A model generated the notes under the pieces. It searched no databases, had not been told where the DNA came from, and saw nothing but the letters and a program-made list of their open reading frames with translations. Shown piece by piece: positions 10,921 through 21,810 of a DNA stretch of 64,000 bases. Positions within the stretch are counted from its first letter, which is position 1. The number at the start of each line of letters is the position of its first letter. A program made the translations under genes and the position numbers. Origin of the DNA: Spongilla lacustris (Eukaryota; Porifera; Demospongiae; Spongillida; Spongillidae). Where the stretch lies: contig OX442415.1 in the NCBI GenBank assembly GCA_949361645.1, forward strand, positions 29,415,128-29,479,127, in the 5' to 3' direction.

Positions 10921-13696
10921 TGTATGTGTATGTGTGTGTGTGTATGTGTGGACACATGTCTTCACTCGGCTGTAACATCAAAAGAATACCTCACCTGTAC
11001 CAGTGTGTTGAGGGGTACCAGTGTGTTGAGGGGTACCAGTGTGTTGAGGGGATCTGTAAGTGCTGTAAACAAAAGATTATTGTAATCCTCCCTCCTCCAT
11101 CCTCCCTCCCTCCTCCCCTCTCCCTCCCTCCCTCTCCTTCACTTCCTCTCGCCCCACTAACCTATGAGGGGAGGCGGTTGATGGGCGGGGCTGCTGCTGG
11201 TCCCGCCCTTTCTTCTTAAGTTCCTTTCTCTGTCTATGGAGCTCCAGGAGCTGGCTATAAGGCTTACTACGGCCTGTGACCTTGACCTTCTGACTGGCCG
11301 GATGTATCTAGGAGGGGAGGGGAGGGGAGGGGAGGGGAGGAGAGGGGAGGAGAGGGGAGGGGAGGGGAGGGGAGGGGAGGGGAGGGGAGGGGAGGGGAGG
11401 GGAGGGGAGGGGAGGGGAGGGGAGGGGAGGGGAGGGGAGATAATCACACCTGAGCTCTTACAGGTGGGAGGGGCACACAACACCTTGCAAGTAAGCGATC
11501 TCAGACAGTGTTTCCCTTCCTCCTCAGACCACACCCCACAGTGATGCTCTGGGTCATAGTCTAGTAGGTATTAGGGGTGTGGTCGGAAATGTTAAGGGGT
11601 GTGGCAGAAGGGGTGTGGCAGAAGAGGGTGTGGGGGTGTCATGAAACAGAAAGAAGTACCATGGTAAAAGCAAAAGAAGTTAAGTCAATAGCTAGGTGGA
11701 CTGACCTCTAGTGGCTTTCTTCTTCTCCCCAGGTTCCCTCAGGGGGAGGCCAGAGGCCAGGAAGCCATGGCTGGGTGAAGCCATACTGGAGGAGTGGGCG
11801 TCCATACTTGCTGCTGCTGTCCTGATGTGGGCGGGGACCTCGGCTGGTCCTGATGCCAGGCCGATGGTTTGAAGAGGAGAGGGACGTCCGGGGATGGAAA
11901 GGTGAAGCACCTCACTATGATAGAGCTCTGTGTGTGGTGTGTGTGTGGTGTGTGGTGTGTGTGTGGTGTGTGTGTGGTGTGTGTGTGGTGTGTGTGTGGT
12001 GTGTGTGTGGTGTGTGTGTGGTGTGTGTGTGGTGTGTGTGGAGTGAGTGTGTGATGTGTGTGGAGTGTGTGGGATGTATGTGGTATGTGGTGTGTGGTGT
12101 GTGTGTGTGTGGTATGTGGAGTGTGGGATGTGTGTTGATAAAGATGTGCCAACATGCACATGATCAGTATATTACCAATGTTCACACACATGATCAGTAT
12201 ACTAAAACGTACATGATCAGTACACTAACACACACATGATCAGTATACTAACACACACATGATCAGTATACTAACATGCACATGATCAGTATACTAACAC
12301 GCACATGATCAATGCACTCTACACACAGTACAACATGTATTCTCATAATTGTACACCTGAGCATAAACACCATTACCAAGGGAAGGGGAGAGGGAGAGGG
12401 AGGGAAGGAGGGAGGGGAGGAGGGAGGGAGGGGAGGAGGGAGGAGGGAGGGGAGGAGGGGAGGGGAGGAGGGAGGGAGAGAGGGGAGGAGGGAGGGAGGG
12501 AGGGGAGGAGAAGGGGTTAGTTATAGTGGACAAGAATGCGTACTATACCAATATCATACCATGTACATGAGCAACACAAACAGAAGTGATTCCTTTTGTG
12601 TGGAAAAATGACAATTGTGGTGACATGCAGCTTGTATGTGGTGTGTGTATCTGCATTGCCACTTGTATGTGGTGTGTGTATGTGCTGTGTGCATGTATCA
12701 TGCACTGACTAGGATGTGTTGTGTACAAGTGCATGTGTTGGGGGTGGGGCTTTCTCCTTATCCCATGTGAGGATGTACTGCATGTGTTGCACATGTGGCT
12801 ATGTTGTATGTGTGCTGTGGGGGGCGGGGCTAGCATGTATTTGGGTGTGTGTTTGGGGCGGGGCCTAGCATGTGTTGGGGGCGGGGCTAGCTTCCTCCTC
12901 ACCCTTGTGTTTCACGAGGGCCTGTGACTTGACCACTCTGTTACACTCCGTACACACCACCAGAGCCAGATGGTCGACCGCTGGCTCTGTCCCATAGATA
13001 GCCATGTCTGCATGGTGGGTGGGTGGGTGGGCACGTGAGAGTGCATGTGTGTGTGTGTGTGTGTGTGCAGGTTGGCATGTGACAGGTTTTTTGAAGTACA
13101 TGTGCAAGTGGGTATGTGTGTGTGTGGTGTGTTTCAACACCAGGGAGGGGGAAGGGGGAGGGTGGGGGGGAGCAATGGCTGCACCTGCTGCATAGCTTAC
13201 CTTCCTTGCACAATCTGCCGGTGGTGGGTGAGTAGGAGGACATAAAGGCAGCCTGACTGGAAGCAGCAGATTCTGCAAAGTGTTAAGAAGCATTGCAATC
13301 ATCAGCGACCACCTCACCCCCCCCCCCCCCCCCACTGGTCTCCAGCTTCCCCTCAAGTGTTCACCATAACAAACACTCCATATAGCGCCCACCGAAATAT
13401 AAGCTTCTCCCCTTTGACATTAAGGTCCACATCAAATTTAAAAAGCATTGAGACCACAGGTATTCACCCCCCAAAATATGATTTAATAAACAACCTGACA
13501 AATTGAACCTCTTCATTTCAAAAAGGAAGGAGGGGAGGGGGGTGAAAGGGTAGGCTGATGTACACATATTTCAAAAAAAAAAAAAACAATTAACCTATGT
13601 CCGTACAAACATACCGTGTTCCCTCGCCTTCTCCTCAAATACGGACCACGAGTAGCCAGAATTCAGTGAGTTACTACCCCTACCCCCGTCCATCAT
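7204..13696 (-). CDS. ATXN7: Ataxin-7, SAGA complex subunit
   Basis: Ataxin-7 (yeast Sgf73) anchors the H2B deubiquitinase module in the SAGA coactivator. Coding exons in gene order: 13615-13696, 13201-13272, 12903-13007, 11706-11849, 11484-11560, 11162-11307, 10995-11053, 10739-10875, 10279-10397, 10092-10147, 9672-9727, 9210-9579, 9022-9056, 8752-8965, 7204-8114. Phases agree and total 860 aa (human 892). The first zinc finger reads LVVCTECNRVVKSQALVKH. The SCA7 zinc-binding domain reads DYDPEHHCGV, CLRSLTCKIH, then VTGRSKPYSQLLELH. The block VCSFNSRQVLDTAVFSRRL matches the later ATXN7 motif VCTYGSRQ. The C-terminus is Pro/Gln-rich with six 14-residue repeats. The human N-terminal polyglutamine is absent. 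The exon 4 acceptor is the least certain border. The gene is head to head with SENP8. Confidence 0.92.
7660..7915 (-). repeat. 42-bp coding repeat in ATXN7
   Basis: Six tandem copies encode a 14-residue unit, GHQIPQDQGTRQYP, with T/S alternation, in the last ATXN7 exon. The copies differ by few bases, so expansion is recent. A Gln/His tract lies on the C-terminal side. Confidence 0.9.
8128..8533. repeat. Minisatellite in the last ATXN7 intron
   Basis: Tandem mixture of AAGCCCACCAA and AAGCCCATCAT units starting just upstream (in gene sense) of the acceptor at 8115. Units are about 10-11 bp and irregularly alternated. Confidence 0.9.
8613..8740. repeat. TG microsatellite
   Basis: A pure TG run at 8613-8678, then TGCATG and TGTATG variants up to the donor of ATXN7 exon 8752-8965. 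Confidence 0.95.
9060..9180. repeat. GGGGA-rich microsatellite forming an acceptor tract
   Basis: GGAGGGG-type repeat on the + strand. In ATXN7 sense it is a roughly 120-nt pyrimidine run ending at the acceptor of exon 9022-9056. Confidence 0.85.
9743..9945. repeat. 16-bp minisatellite in ATXN7 intron
   Basis: About twelve copies of units such as ACACCCCAATAAGAGC and ACACCCCAACAAGAGC, lying just before (gene sense) the acceptor of exon 9672-9727. Confidence 0.9.
10398..10632. repeat. GGAGGA purine tract, acceptor side of ATXN7 exon
   Basis: About 235 bp of G/A-only low-complexity sequence. On the gene strand it is an unbroken pyrimidine tract ending in CTCCTAG, the acceptor of exon 10279-10397. 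Confidence 0.9.
11310..11440. repeat. GGAGG pentanucleotide array
   Basis: About 25 copies of GGGGA. On the gene strand (CCCCT)n runs directly into CCTAG, the acceptor for the exon completing the SCA7 domain. Confidence 0.95.
11932..12135. repeat. GTGTGTGTGGT minisatellite
   Basis: Tandem TGTGTGTGGTG units with decaying variants on the right, inside the intron between ATXN7 exons 12903-13007 and 11706-11849. Confidence 0.9.
12141..12318. repeat. About 22-bp minisatellite in ATXN7 intron
   Basis: About eight copies of units containing CATGATCAGTATACTAACA. It abuts the GT-rich array and precedes a G/A-rich tract at 12380-12515. Confidence 0.85.
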
Positions 13697-13961
13697 GGGG
13701 TTACGACGAACAACTACCGATGGCTTCAATTTTACAGGGGGGGCTTTTTCAAACAGTCGGCAGGGCTGTATGTATAGTTTCCTTGCCAAGATTCTACATC
13801 AGAAGGAGCGTGTTCATCTATAACTATGCGGCGACCACTGATCTCCTAAGCTTTAAGTCAAGTACTGTAGTGTAGTTTACAAGCGGCCATTTTACAAACT
13901 CAAAATTTTTCCCGTTGTGGTTGACATTTCGGGCGGGCAATAACAATCTAATTAAGTGGCT
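13697..13961. promoter_or_regulatory. Shared ATXN7/SENP8 head-to-head 5' region
   Basis: 265 bp separate the two start codons. It contains GCGGCCATTTT near 13884, which resembles a YY1 site, often found in compact TATA-less promoters. No TATA box is evident. That it acts as a bidirectional promoter is inferred from layout. Confidence 0.55.
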
Positions 13962-14912
13962 ATGGATCCTGTTTGTGCAAGTTACCACGACAGTCTGTTG
14001 AGGCGTTCTGACGTGTCGCTTTTGGAATGCCCCAACTGGCTCAATGATAAGCTCATTGGCTTCTATTTTGAGTGAGCTCAGTACAAGGCGTAGTGTTACC
14101 GTTCTTTTATCTGTATACGCTGGTTAGGTACCTGGAGCGCGACGTGTTCAGTCCGTACTCGGAGCGCGTTTCGTTTCTCACCCCTGATGTCACTCAATGG
14201 ATCAAACTGGGCCAAGGTGAGAATAAGGAGTGCGCATATATCGTCAGCCGATTGTCGTACAACTCCTGCATGTGTACCGGTAGAAGCCGATCTTGGGTTC
14301 TTTCTCGCGCCGCTCAGCTTGGACCGGAAGGAACTCATCTTTCTCGCCGTCAATGATAACGAGGCGCCAGATGAAGCCGGGGGAAGCCACTGGTGAGTCG
14401 ATCCGCACCCCCAAACGCGCTAATACGCGGTGCCTGTCGTGTGGGTGGTATCCAGGAGCGCTCTCATGTACGATCGGGTCCTAAACGTGTTCTACCACAT
14501 GGATTCGTATTCGCCTGCAAACTACGCTTGTTCTCGCATCTGCGCTAAACGAATCGCCCCCTTTCTTAAAGGTAACTCGCCCATGCATGAATTGTTTTTG
14601 TCTTATATCAATAAAGTAATACTTGTTTTGTATTCAGTGTCACGTGAACCCACATTTCTCGATCTACCATGCCCGCAGCAAGCGAACTGTGAGATAAGAA
14701 CCAATTAATGTTGTACGTGGTACGCAGGTTTGAATTGGACCGTACCTCTAACAGCATATGACTGCGGGGTGTACGCCATGTGCTTTGTGCGCGCTATGGC
14801 CAACATACGCCTCAAAGGTACGGCCGACGACCTCAATCTGATCACACCCGAAACCGCCCAGAGATGGAGAGAGGAGACCAAGGAACTGATATGTACCTTA
14901 TCTGGAAAGTAG
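13962..14912 (+). CDS. SENP8: NEDD8-specific protease (NEDP1/DEN1)
   Basis: SENP8 processes NEDD8 precursor and removes NEDD8 from non-cullin targets; it is a C48-type cysteine protease. Six exons: 13962-14071, 14128-14216, 14248-14392, 14456-14571, 14638-14688, 14755-14912 (222 aa; human 212). The start MDPVCASYHDSLLRRSDVSL is almost identical to human as I recall it. Catalytic residues are visible: His in GGSHW, Asp in HMDSYS, Cys in SYDCGVY, and the oxyanion Gln in PQQANS across the exon 5/6 junction. A nearer upstream AG at 14727 would remove the Gln-to-Cys spacing; the acceptor at 14754 restores the family motif and phase. Very high confidence. Confidence 0.95.
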
Positions 14913-15762
<850 letters not shown>

Positions 15763-18301
15763 TTAGCAACATGGCTGCTGTGTGGTACGACTGTCCGCTG
15801 AGGTAAACGACTCTACCTGCTCCTGAGCCTCCTGTGACTGTCCTGATATGTGCTCCTGTTGTAGCATGACATGAATTAGCTGCCTGTAGAGGGATGGGGA
15901 AGGAAGGGGAAGAGGGAGTGGGGGAAGGGGAAGAGGGGGAAGGTGAATGGGGGAGATAGGCTGTGATGATAAAATTCCATGTACAGTTAATAACTCCAGA
16001 TAGTTAAATAACAATGTACATGTACACATGTTACCGGGGTCATACCAACAGGTGATTGGATTGAGCACACAGCTTTGGTGCAGCCTGCCAAACTCCTCAA
16101 AGGTTCCATCGAAACGGTTGGACAATGTTTTAAGGCTTACCCTGCTGTCCTACAAGACATGCTCACATGGAGCTGACAGCTGGTTCAGCAGTCTTCAAGG
16201 ACTAGAACCATGTAAAATAGCTCTTCTGCTTTAGCTTTTCAATGCTTTGTTTGGATGGGGAACATGGAAGCTTCTATACACTGGGCAACTTGTCGCACAC
16301 AAATCAAATGAATATGGTAAAAGTTCTGCAAACCGTCAGTAAACTAAAGAATTACTGAATTCTTATCCATATTCATTTGAGCTGCATGTGACAAGTCAAC
16401 CTGTGTATACCGACCTTAATACTCCCATCAGAATGGATACTTGATTGCACGATGTTTGCACTGGGCATCACTCACACACACACACAACACACCCAGGTGC
16501 TCACCTCACCTAACACACCCAGGTGCTCACCTCACCTAACACATCCAGGTGCTCACCTAATAGACTCATCTACGTTTCTGTTCTCCTTTACAGATATGAA
16601 GCCCCAGTAGAAGAAGCCATTGTCCTTAGCAAACTTCTCGATTTCTAATGGTGTCACTGCTTTAGCATCAACATCATCCTAAAAAGGGGGAGAGGGATGG
16701 GGAGGAGAGGATTGAAGGCATGAGCATGATATCCAAACACACAAATGCACACAACACACACAACACACACACATACATACACCCCCCCCACACACACACA
16801 CACATTTATAAACACATACCCACATACCTTGTTGGCCAGCAGTATACATGGAATGGGTTGACCATTAGACAGGATCACTTTGCTGTCCAGATCATGTTTC
16901 CAGTCCTTGGTGTGTTCATATGTCTCCCTGTTGGTTACATCAAACACGACCACACAACCAGAGGCTCCCCTGTAGTAGGTGCGAGTCATGGCTCTGAAGT
17001 GCTCCTGTCCAGCAATGTCCCAGAGCTATAAGGGAGGGGGAGAAGAGGAGGTAGGTGAGTAAAGGGGAAGGTGAGGGGAGGAGAGGTGATAAGGGGAGAT
17101 GAGAGCAAAAGGTGATGTAATATAGGTGGACTGGGGAGGAGAGAAGATGAATGGAAAGAAAACTGGGGCCATGAAAGTGGTTAGATGTGTGGGATTGAGG
17201 TACACACTAACATGAAGTTTGACTGTCTCTGAACTTGACCACTGGACTGACTTGACTGCAAAATCCGCTGTGTGTATAGTGTGCATGTGTGTAGGTGTAG
17301 GTGTGTGTAATGTGAGCATCCAATGACACACAAAGTAAAGAGCACACTGCCAATACTGAAGTATGTCTGCAGGAGACCACATCCCACAGAATCATGTGCG
17401 TGCATAACCAAGTTACACGTTAGCTACACGGCAATTATAGTTTTAAAGTGACCTGGTTGGCATGGCAACGTGACAAGCACTTTCTATAGCAGCCTGCTGT
17501 TGCCACACTTTGCTTCCAGACAAAAAAACCCATTGGATAGATGACTGCCATAGAACATGGGCTGTTGATGGACCCTTCTGTTAATTTCTTTCACACTGCT
17601 CTCAAGCATGCCTCCCCCTACCCACCCACCCGCACACCCAACAGTAAATGCTCTGAAATCTCATCCCTCACCCTCACATCCTTCACACCATCACCCTCAC
17701 ATCCTTCACACCATCACCCTCACATCCTTCACACCATCACCCTCACATCCTTCACACCATCACCCTCACATCCTTCACACCATCACCCTTACATCCTTCA
17801 CACCATCACCCTCACATCCTTCACACCATCACCCCACAACATGCACAAGATCGAATACATAAACACATGCAAACACTCATATGCAACCATGCACACGCAT
17901 GCACACAGTGTGACGCACACATATGCACATGCACACGCATATACACACACGCCCAAGTAGTTGCGCCAACAATTTAAGCGAGTTTCTTCTACAACCTATG
18001 GTCTTACATCACAACAGTAGCTAATGTACGTACGCGCACGTAGCGAAACCAACAGATAGACGGCCGGGAAAGTTTCGTGTTTGTGTGCGCCCTTCCCGAA
18101 ACACCGGCTTAGTGCATCTAGACCACCAGGAGCTAGCGGTGCCCAAGCTACAAAACCTCGCCCAGCAGCTAAGCCCTCACCTCCTATCGTTGGCTTCACC
18201 GAGTTGCCTAGCCACTTGTTGCTGGTGTACCTCATCACCATGGAAGTCTTCCCAACCTTCGTGTCTCCGACGACCAGCACTTTGAAACTACATTCGGTCA
18301 T
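15763..18301 (-). CDS. Rab32/Rab38-type small GTPase (Rab-A)
   Basis: This family directs traffic to lysosome-related organelles. Exons: 18181-18301, 17212-17267, 16828-17025, 16557-16678, 15763-15883 (205 aa, phases agree). P-loop GDTKVGKT; switch II LWDIAGQEHF, where Ile replaces the usual Thr, a Rab32/38/29 hallmark; guanine-binding ANKDD; SVK in place of SAK. The block KHDLDSKVILSNGQPIPC matches Rab32 (KSDLDSKVHLPNGSPIPA as I recall it). The protein ends in Cys-Cys, a geranylgeranylation signal. An apparent open frame at 16045-16130 is skipped because exon 4 joins the last exon in phase. It is divergent from Rab-B. Rab32 versus Rab38 or Rab29 is not decided. Confidence 0.88.
16268..16413. 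mobile_element. MITE-like short inverted-repeat element, copy 1
   Basis: Imperfect palindrome: ends resemble TACACTGGGCAACTTGTC and GACAAGTCAACCTGTGTAT, the inside carries AAATGAATATGG and AAAGTTCTG with inverted partners. Similar elements occur in KDM5 introns and near 51725. Confidence 0.6.
17672..17831. repeat. 23-bp minisatellite in Rab-A intron
   Basis: Seven copies of a unit containing CATCCTTCACACCATCACC, nearly identical, inside the first Rab-A intron. Confidence 0.92.
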
Positions 18302-18883
18302 CCTTCACACACCACACGTACGCACACACGTAAATGTTGCAGTGAACCGCTGGTCCAAGCAAATGGTGTTGCAACAACTGACTCGCGGACGCTGAAGCGA
18401 ATTGCAGTCAAGTCACCTCCACAACATGCAAGTAGGGTGTGACGTCATTACGTATTGGGAGTAATAATGGTCACATGACGTCAAAAGTCTGAGAGGGTCA
18501 ACAGGCTGGGATTTTGATGATGGTGCTCATTGGGCCTCATTGATGCTGTTAAATTTGCATTTATATGTTGATTGTACTTTAGTATTGTATGTCTACGCTT
18601 GCTCTCAGAATGTACTACTGAAAAATGAGACTGTACTACTAGTATGTCTCGCTTTTTTCTGAGTATGGGCTAAACGAAGTTCTCCTCGTTTTTTGATCCT
18701 CAGCTCCTCGCTTAATAGGTTACTTTAAAATATATATATTCACCGGACTCATTATTTTTGTAGCGATCATATCATATGACAAGTTGCATAACCAAAGATT
18801 AATTAAAAAACAAAAACAATACCTGAGGGGTTTTGCTTATGATGTCATTATTAGTCATATGACGCGTGTTGTAGTATTATAGC
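18302..18883. promoter_or_regulatory. Divergent Rab-A/Rab-B intergenic region
   Basis: 582 bp between start codons. Two perfect CRE-type octamers TGACGTCA lie at 18440-18447 and 18476-18483. TCACATGA, an M-box (MiT/TFE-type) sequence, lies at 18471-18478 and overlaps the second CRE. Motif presence is seen; function is inferred. Confidence 0.5.
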
Positions 18884-20143
18884 ATGACGGACAAAACCAA
18901 AAAGATTATAGTCGTCGGTGATGGGTTTGTGGGGAAGACGTGTTTTGTATCGAAGATGGCTGAGAACAAGTTTATCACCAACTACCACGCGACGGTAGGA
19001 GGTAAGTTGGCACGGCGAGAGAGGCAGACATACGTAGAGGTGACAATTGAATCGATGCAACCTTTCGTTTGCAGTTGAGTATGGTGTCAGAACGTGCAAG
19101 AGAGCGGGCAAAGAGAGTGTCAGGCTCAGCGTACGTTACATCCCTCCTTAGCGTCTCGTGTTTACTTTCTCTCCCGCTCTGGTTACGCGCCTTTTTTTTT
19201 TTTTTTTTTTAGCTATGGGATATTGCAGGTGAGCTTTGGACCTTGATTGCAACGCTATATGTTGTGTGCATGCGCCGGCAACACGCAGGCATATGTATAC
19301 ACAACACACTCACACGCACATGCACGCACACACACACACAACACGCAAATTAACAATTACACCAAAGCCACCACACACACAATTAACCCCTTTGGGCCGT
19401 CCACACAGGTCAAGAACGATTCAGATCGCTGATGCCCCAGTTTGGACGTAATGCGATGGCTGCAATCGTGATGTGTGATTTGACAAGGAAAGAGACCTTG
19501 GACGGAGCAAAGGCATGGAAGCAGAGCATAGACAACACCATACTACTTCACAATGGGCAACCTGTTCCCTGTTTACTGCTGGCCAATAAGGTACCCATTC
19601 CAGAAGTTCACCTGTATAGAACACAGGATCCAGGCCCCCCCCCCCCCCCCCCCCCCCCCCCCAAGGGTTCATCAGATCAGATCACCCCTCTATTGTAGTC
19701 TCACTTTGCAGTCTGCAAAACCTGTCTGCCCTGCACATAATAAATTGACCCTAATCCTTCATCTTATCTTGCCTTACACGTGTACCTAGTGTGATGGCCC
19801 CAAGGGTAAGAGAACAATCACACAGGAAGACCTCATGGCTTTTGCTTCAGATAACCACTTTGTCTGCTTTTATGAGACCTCAGTCAAGGAAGGCACCAAC
19901 CTTGGGGAAGCCATAGAGTAAGCAAACAAATTTTTTTTTTTAATGTCCCACCCATCTATACGCCACACCCACTGCCACTGCAGTCGCCTTCTCAGTATAC
20001 TGGATAGCATTGAAACAGATGTCCAATCAGAAGCGAGAGCCCCTGATACTATTGCCGTCGGGGTAACGGAGTCACATGAACATGCACAGCATCCATGCTG
20101 TGGTGGCGGTGGTGCCACTGCCAGCAACGCAACACATGACTAG
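18884..20143 (+). CDS. Rab32/38-related GTPase with atypical tail (Rab-B)
   Basis: Six exons: 18884-19001, 19075-19130, 19213-19228, 19409-19590, 19790-19917, 19984-20143 (219 aa, phases agree). Exon 3 is a 16-nt micro-exon coding for most of the switch II motif LWDIAG. Motifs: P-loop GDGFVGKT, switch II WDIAGQERF, ANKCD, ETSVKEG. The pattern KQSIDNTILLHNGQPVPC and the shared SVK tie it to Rab-A, so the pair is probably an old divergent duplication. The tail reads HPCCGGGGATASNATHD: the Cys-Cys is 13 residues from the end, so no standard prenylation signal is present unless an alternative 3' exon is used. Membrane attachment is therefore uncertain. Confidence 0.87.
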
Positions 20144-20362
20144 AATTTATTTATATATTGTATGTTCTTTTTTTTCTTTTTAAAGCACAATTATTTTTTT
20201 ATCTTGCCTTCATTGGCAAGGATCCCTTGTCCCTCTTCCCACAACCAGAGTGATCAAGGATACGGTACAATTTGTTGAAACGATTTAAAGATGTTGATTC
20301 TTTTGGTTCTCAAAACAAAAGCATTGGGAGAAGGGAGGGTAGGTGTACACACACACCACCAG

Positions 20363-21700
20363 TCAATAGATTTCAAAGTAGAGAGAGTTACTTCTCAGGT
20401 ACTCTGTGTTTCTCTGATGGTCGTGGTGCAGTTTGGAAAGCAAGACAAACTGGTTTGTCCCGCTGCCGTGTGTCATTGCTATGGACTCAAGCTCCATTAC
20501 CCTGGGCCCTGGCTGCTGTTCTGTGAAGGAGCAGTCCAGGTGCAGGTGATTATTGTGGGAGAGCTGGTTATGTAGGACAACAGTGATGTCATGCTTTAGT
20601 GGCCAGTGAAGGTGATCATCAAACTCCCCGCCCACTACGTACACGTAGACAGCAAGATGGGTACCCTCCCCCTTCCCACACCCGTTGGGGAAAACCCCTA
20701 GACAGAGCTTATAGCCAGCTGGCGAGGTGTAGAAAGGGCTACTGTACCAGCAACCTCCCTTGCCCCTCTGCAGGTCAAAATGACCCATCTTGAGGAAGAG
20801 GGGCAGAAAGGGCTCGCTCCTGCTCGAGTCCACACTTTGCTGTAGGCTGTGAACCACGGACGACGGACTCGGTGGAGTCACGTGCTTTGAACCGCCCGAG
20901 TGTCGTAGCCTCTCGCATTCTTCCTGCACCGCTCTCAGCGAGCTCCTAAGAGACTTTATCTCTCCCTGACTCGAGTACAACGCTCGTTTCATTTCAACCA
21001 TCGCGTCCAGCATAATTAGCAGGTGGCCGTCATTCGAAGAGGTAAGGTGTTCCTTGAGTTCCTGCCTCGGTACTTGCGCGTTGCATCCGACTTCGGCGAA
21101 GTTGCAGGCGACTTTCTCCAGTGGACACGCCCTCAAGTGAGATTGCAACTCCTCTTGGCGCAGCTCCGTCACACCGTCGCATCCGTTGGGGCACGCCACG
21201 GGAAGCCTCGGGCATATCTTCTCGTGGGAGTGAGAGATGAAGTTGAACGTGCCCTCCAGGCTGCAGTAGCGGCAGTGCACATGTCGGAAGCAGCAGTGGA
21301 AGTCCAGGTGAGTCTGAACGTCGCCGCGAATCAGTATCTGCTTGCAGCCTGCAGGACACTCAGTCAGGCCGAACGAACAGTCCAATACCACGTGCGGTCC
21401 GTGCTGACGCAACGTTCCTGTCCACGTGCAGCCGAGTTCTTGATGCTGACAGTAGACGAGCATTTTCAGCATGGCCGCCTCTTCCTGCGCATCCCTCGTC
21501 GAAGTAAACGACGGGGCTCTACACAGCGGGCAGTAATACGAAGTTTCTCTGCTCCTGTGGAGACACGACGCGCAGAAATAGTTCCCGCAGCAGTCCGTGA
21601 CTTCTGGCTCCTTAATCACGTGTGACCTGCACACCGCGCAGCAGTGCCTCGCCTCCGCCTCGTTGACCAACGTGCAGCTGAACCCTCCGTATTCGTCCAT
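20363..21700 (-). CDS. RING / TRAF-type zinc finger / MATH protein (TRAF family)
   Basis: TRAF proteins are receptor adaptors and E3 ubiquitin ligases. This is one exon of about 445 aa from the Met at 21700 (MDEYGGFSC); a Met at 21769 would add 23 residues. Order: RING (CCAVCRSH, CCGNYFCASC, YYCPLCRAP) at about 20-70; TRAF-type zinc fingers rich in Cys/His to about 240 (CPAGCKQIL, CPNGCDGV, FAEVGCNAQ); coiled coil (VEMKRALYSSQGEIKSLRSS) near 265-300; C-terminal MATH/TRAF domain (YTSPAGYKLCLGVFPNGCG, GEFDDHLHWPLKHDITVVL). This is the complete canonical TRAF layout. The orthologue (TRAF2, 3, 4 or other) is not assigned. Lack of introns contrasts with its neighbours. It is divergent from SMKR1, 110 bp away. 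Confidence 0.9.
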   Translation of the reverse strand: MDEYGGFSCTLVNEAEARHCCAVCRSHVIKEPEVTDCCGNYFCASCLHRSRETSYYCPLCRAPSFTSTRDAQEEAAMLKMLVYCQHQELGCTWTGTLRQHGPHVVLDCSFGLTECPAGCKQILIRGDVQTHLDFHCCFRHVHCRYCSLEGTFNFISHSHEKICPRLPVACPNGCDGVTELRQEELQSHLRACPLEKVACNFAEVGCNAQVPRQELKEHLTSSNDGHLLIMLDAMVEMKRALYSSQGEIKSLRSSLRAVQEECERLRHSGGSKHVTPPSPSSVVHSLQQSVDSSRSEPFLPLFLKMGHFDLQRGKGGCWYSSPFYTSPAGYKLCLGVFPNGCGKGEGTHLAVYVYVVGGEFDDHLHWPLKHDITVVLHNQLSHNNHLHLDCSFTEQQPGPRVMELESIAMTHGSGTNQFVLLSKLHHDHQRNTEYLRSNSLYFEIY

Positions 21701-21810
21701 ATATACCGATAAACTGTTTTTAATTATCAACAACCCGGAAACTGGGAAATTACGGACAATCATTGCCACGGCAACAACGTGTCACAGTATAGCTCGATGG
21801 GAAAAGCAAC

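Noticed and set aside
11289..11307. ATXN7 SCA7 domain lacking its zinc-binding His
   Set aside because: It arises from choosing a nearer AG. The upstream CCTAG acceptor at 11308 restores the IH after LTCK in phase.
14728..14754. SENP8 lacking its oxyanion glutamine
   Set aside because: It arises only if the acceptor at 14727 is used. The acceptor at 14754 gives PQQANSYDCG in phase, as in the family.
16045..16130. Extra Rab-A exon (SNRFDGTFEEFGRLHQ frame)
   Set aside because: It would break the phase and the Rab C-terminus. Joining 16557 directly to 15883 gives a normal helix and a Cys-Cys end.
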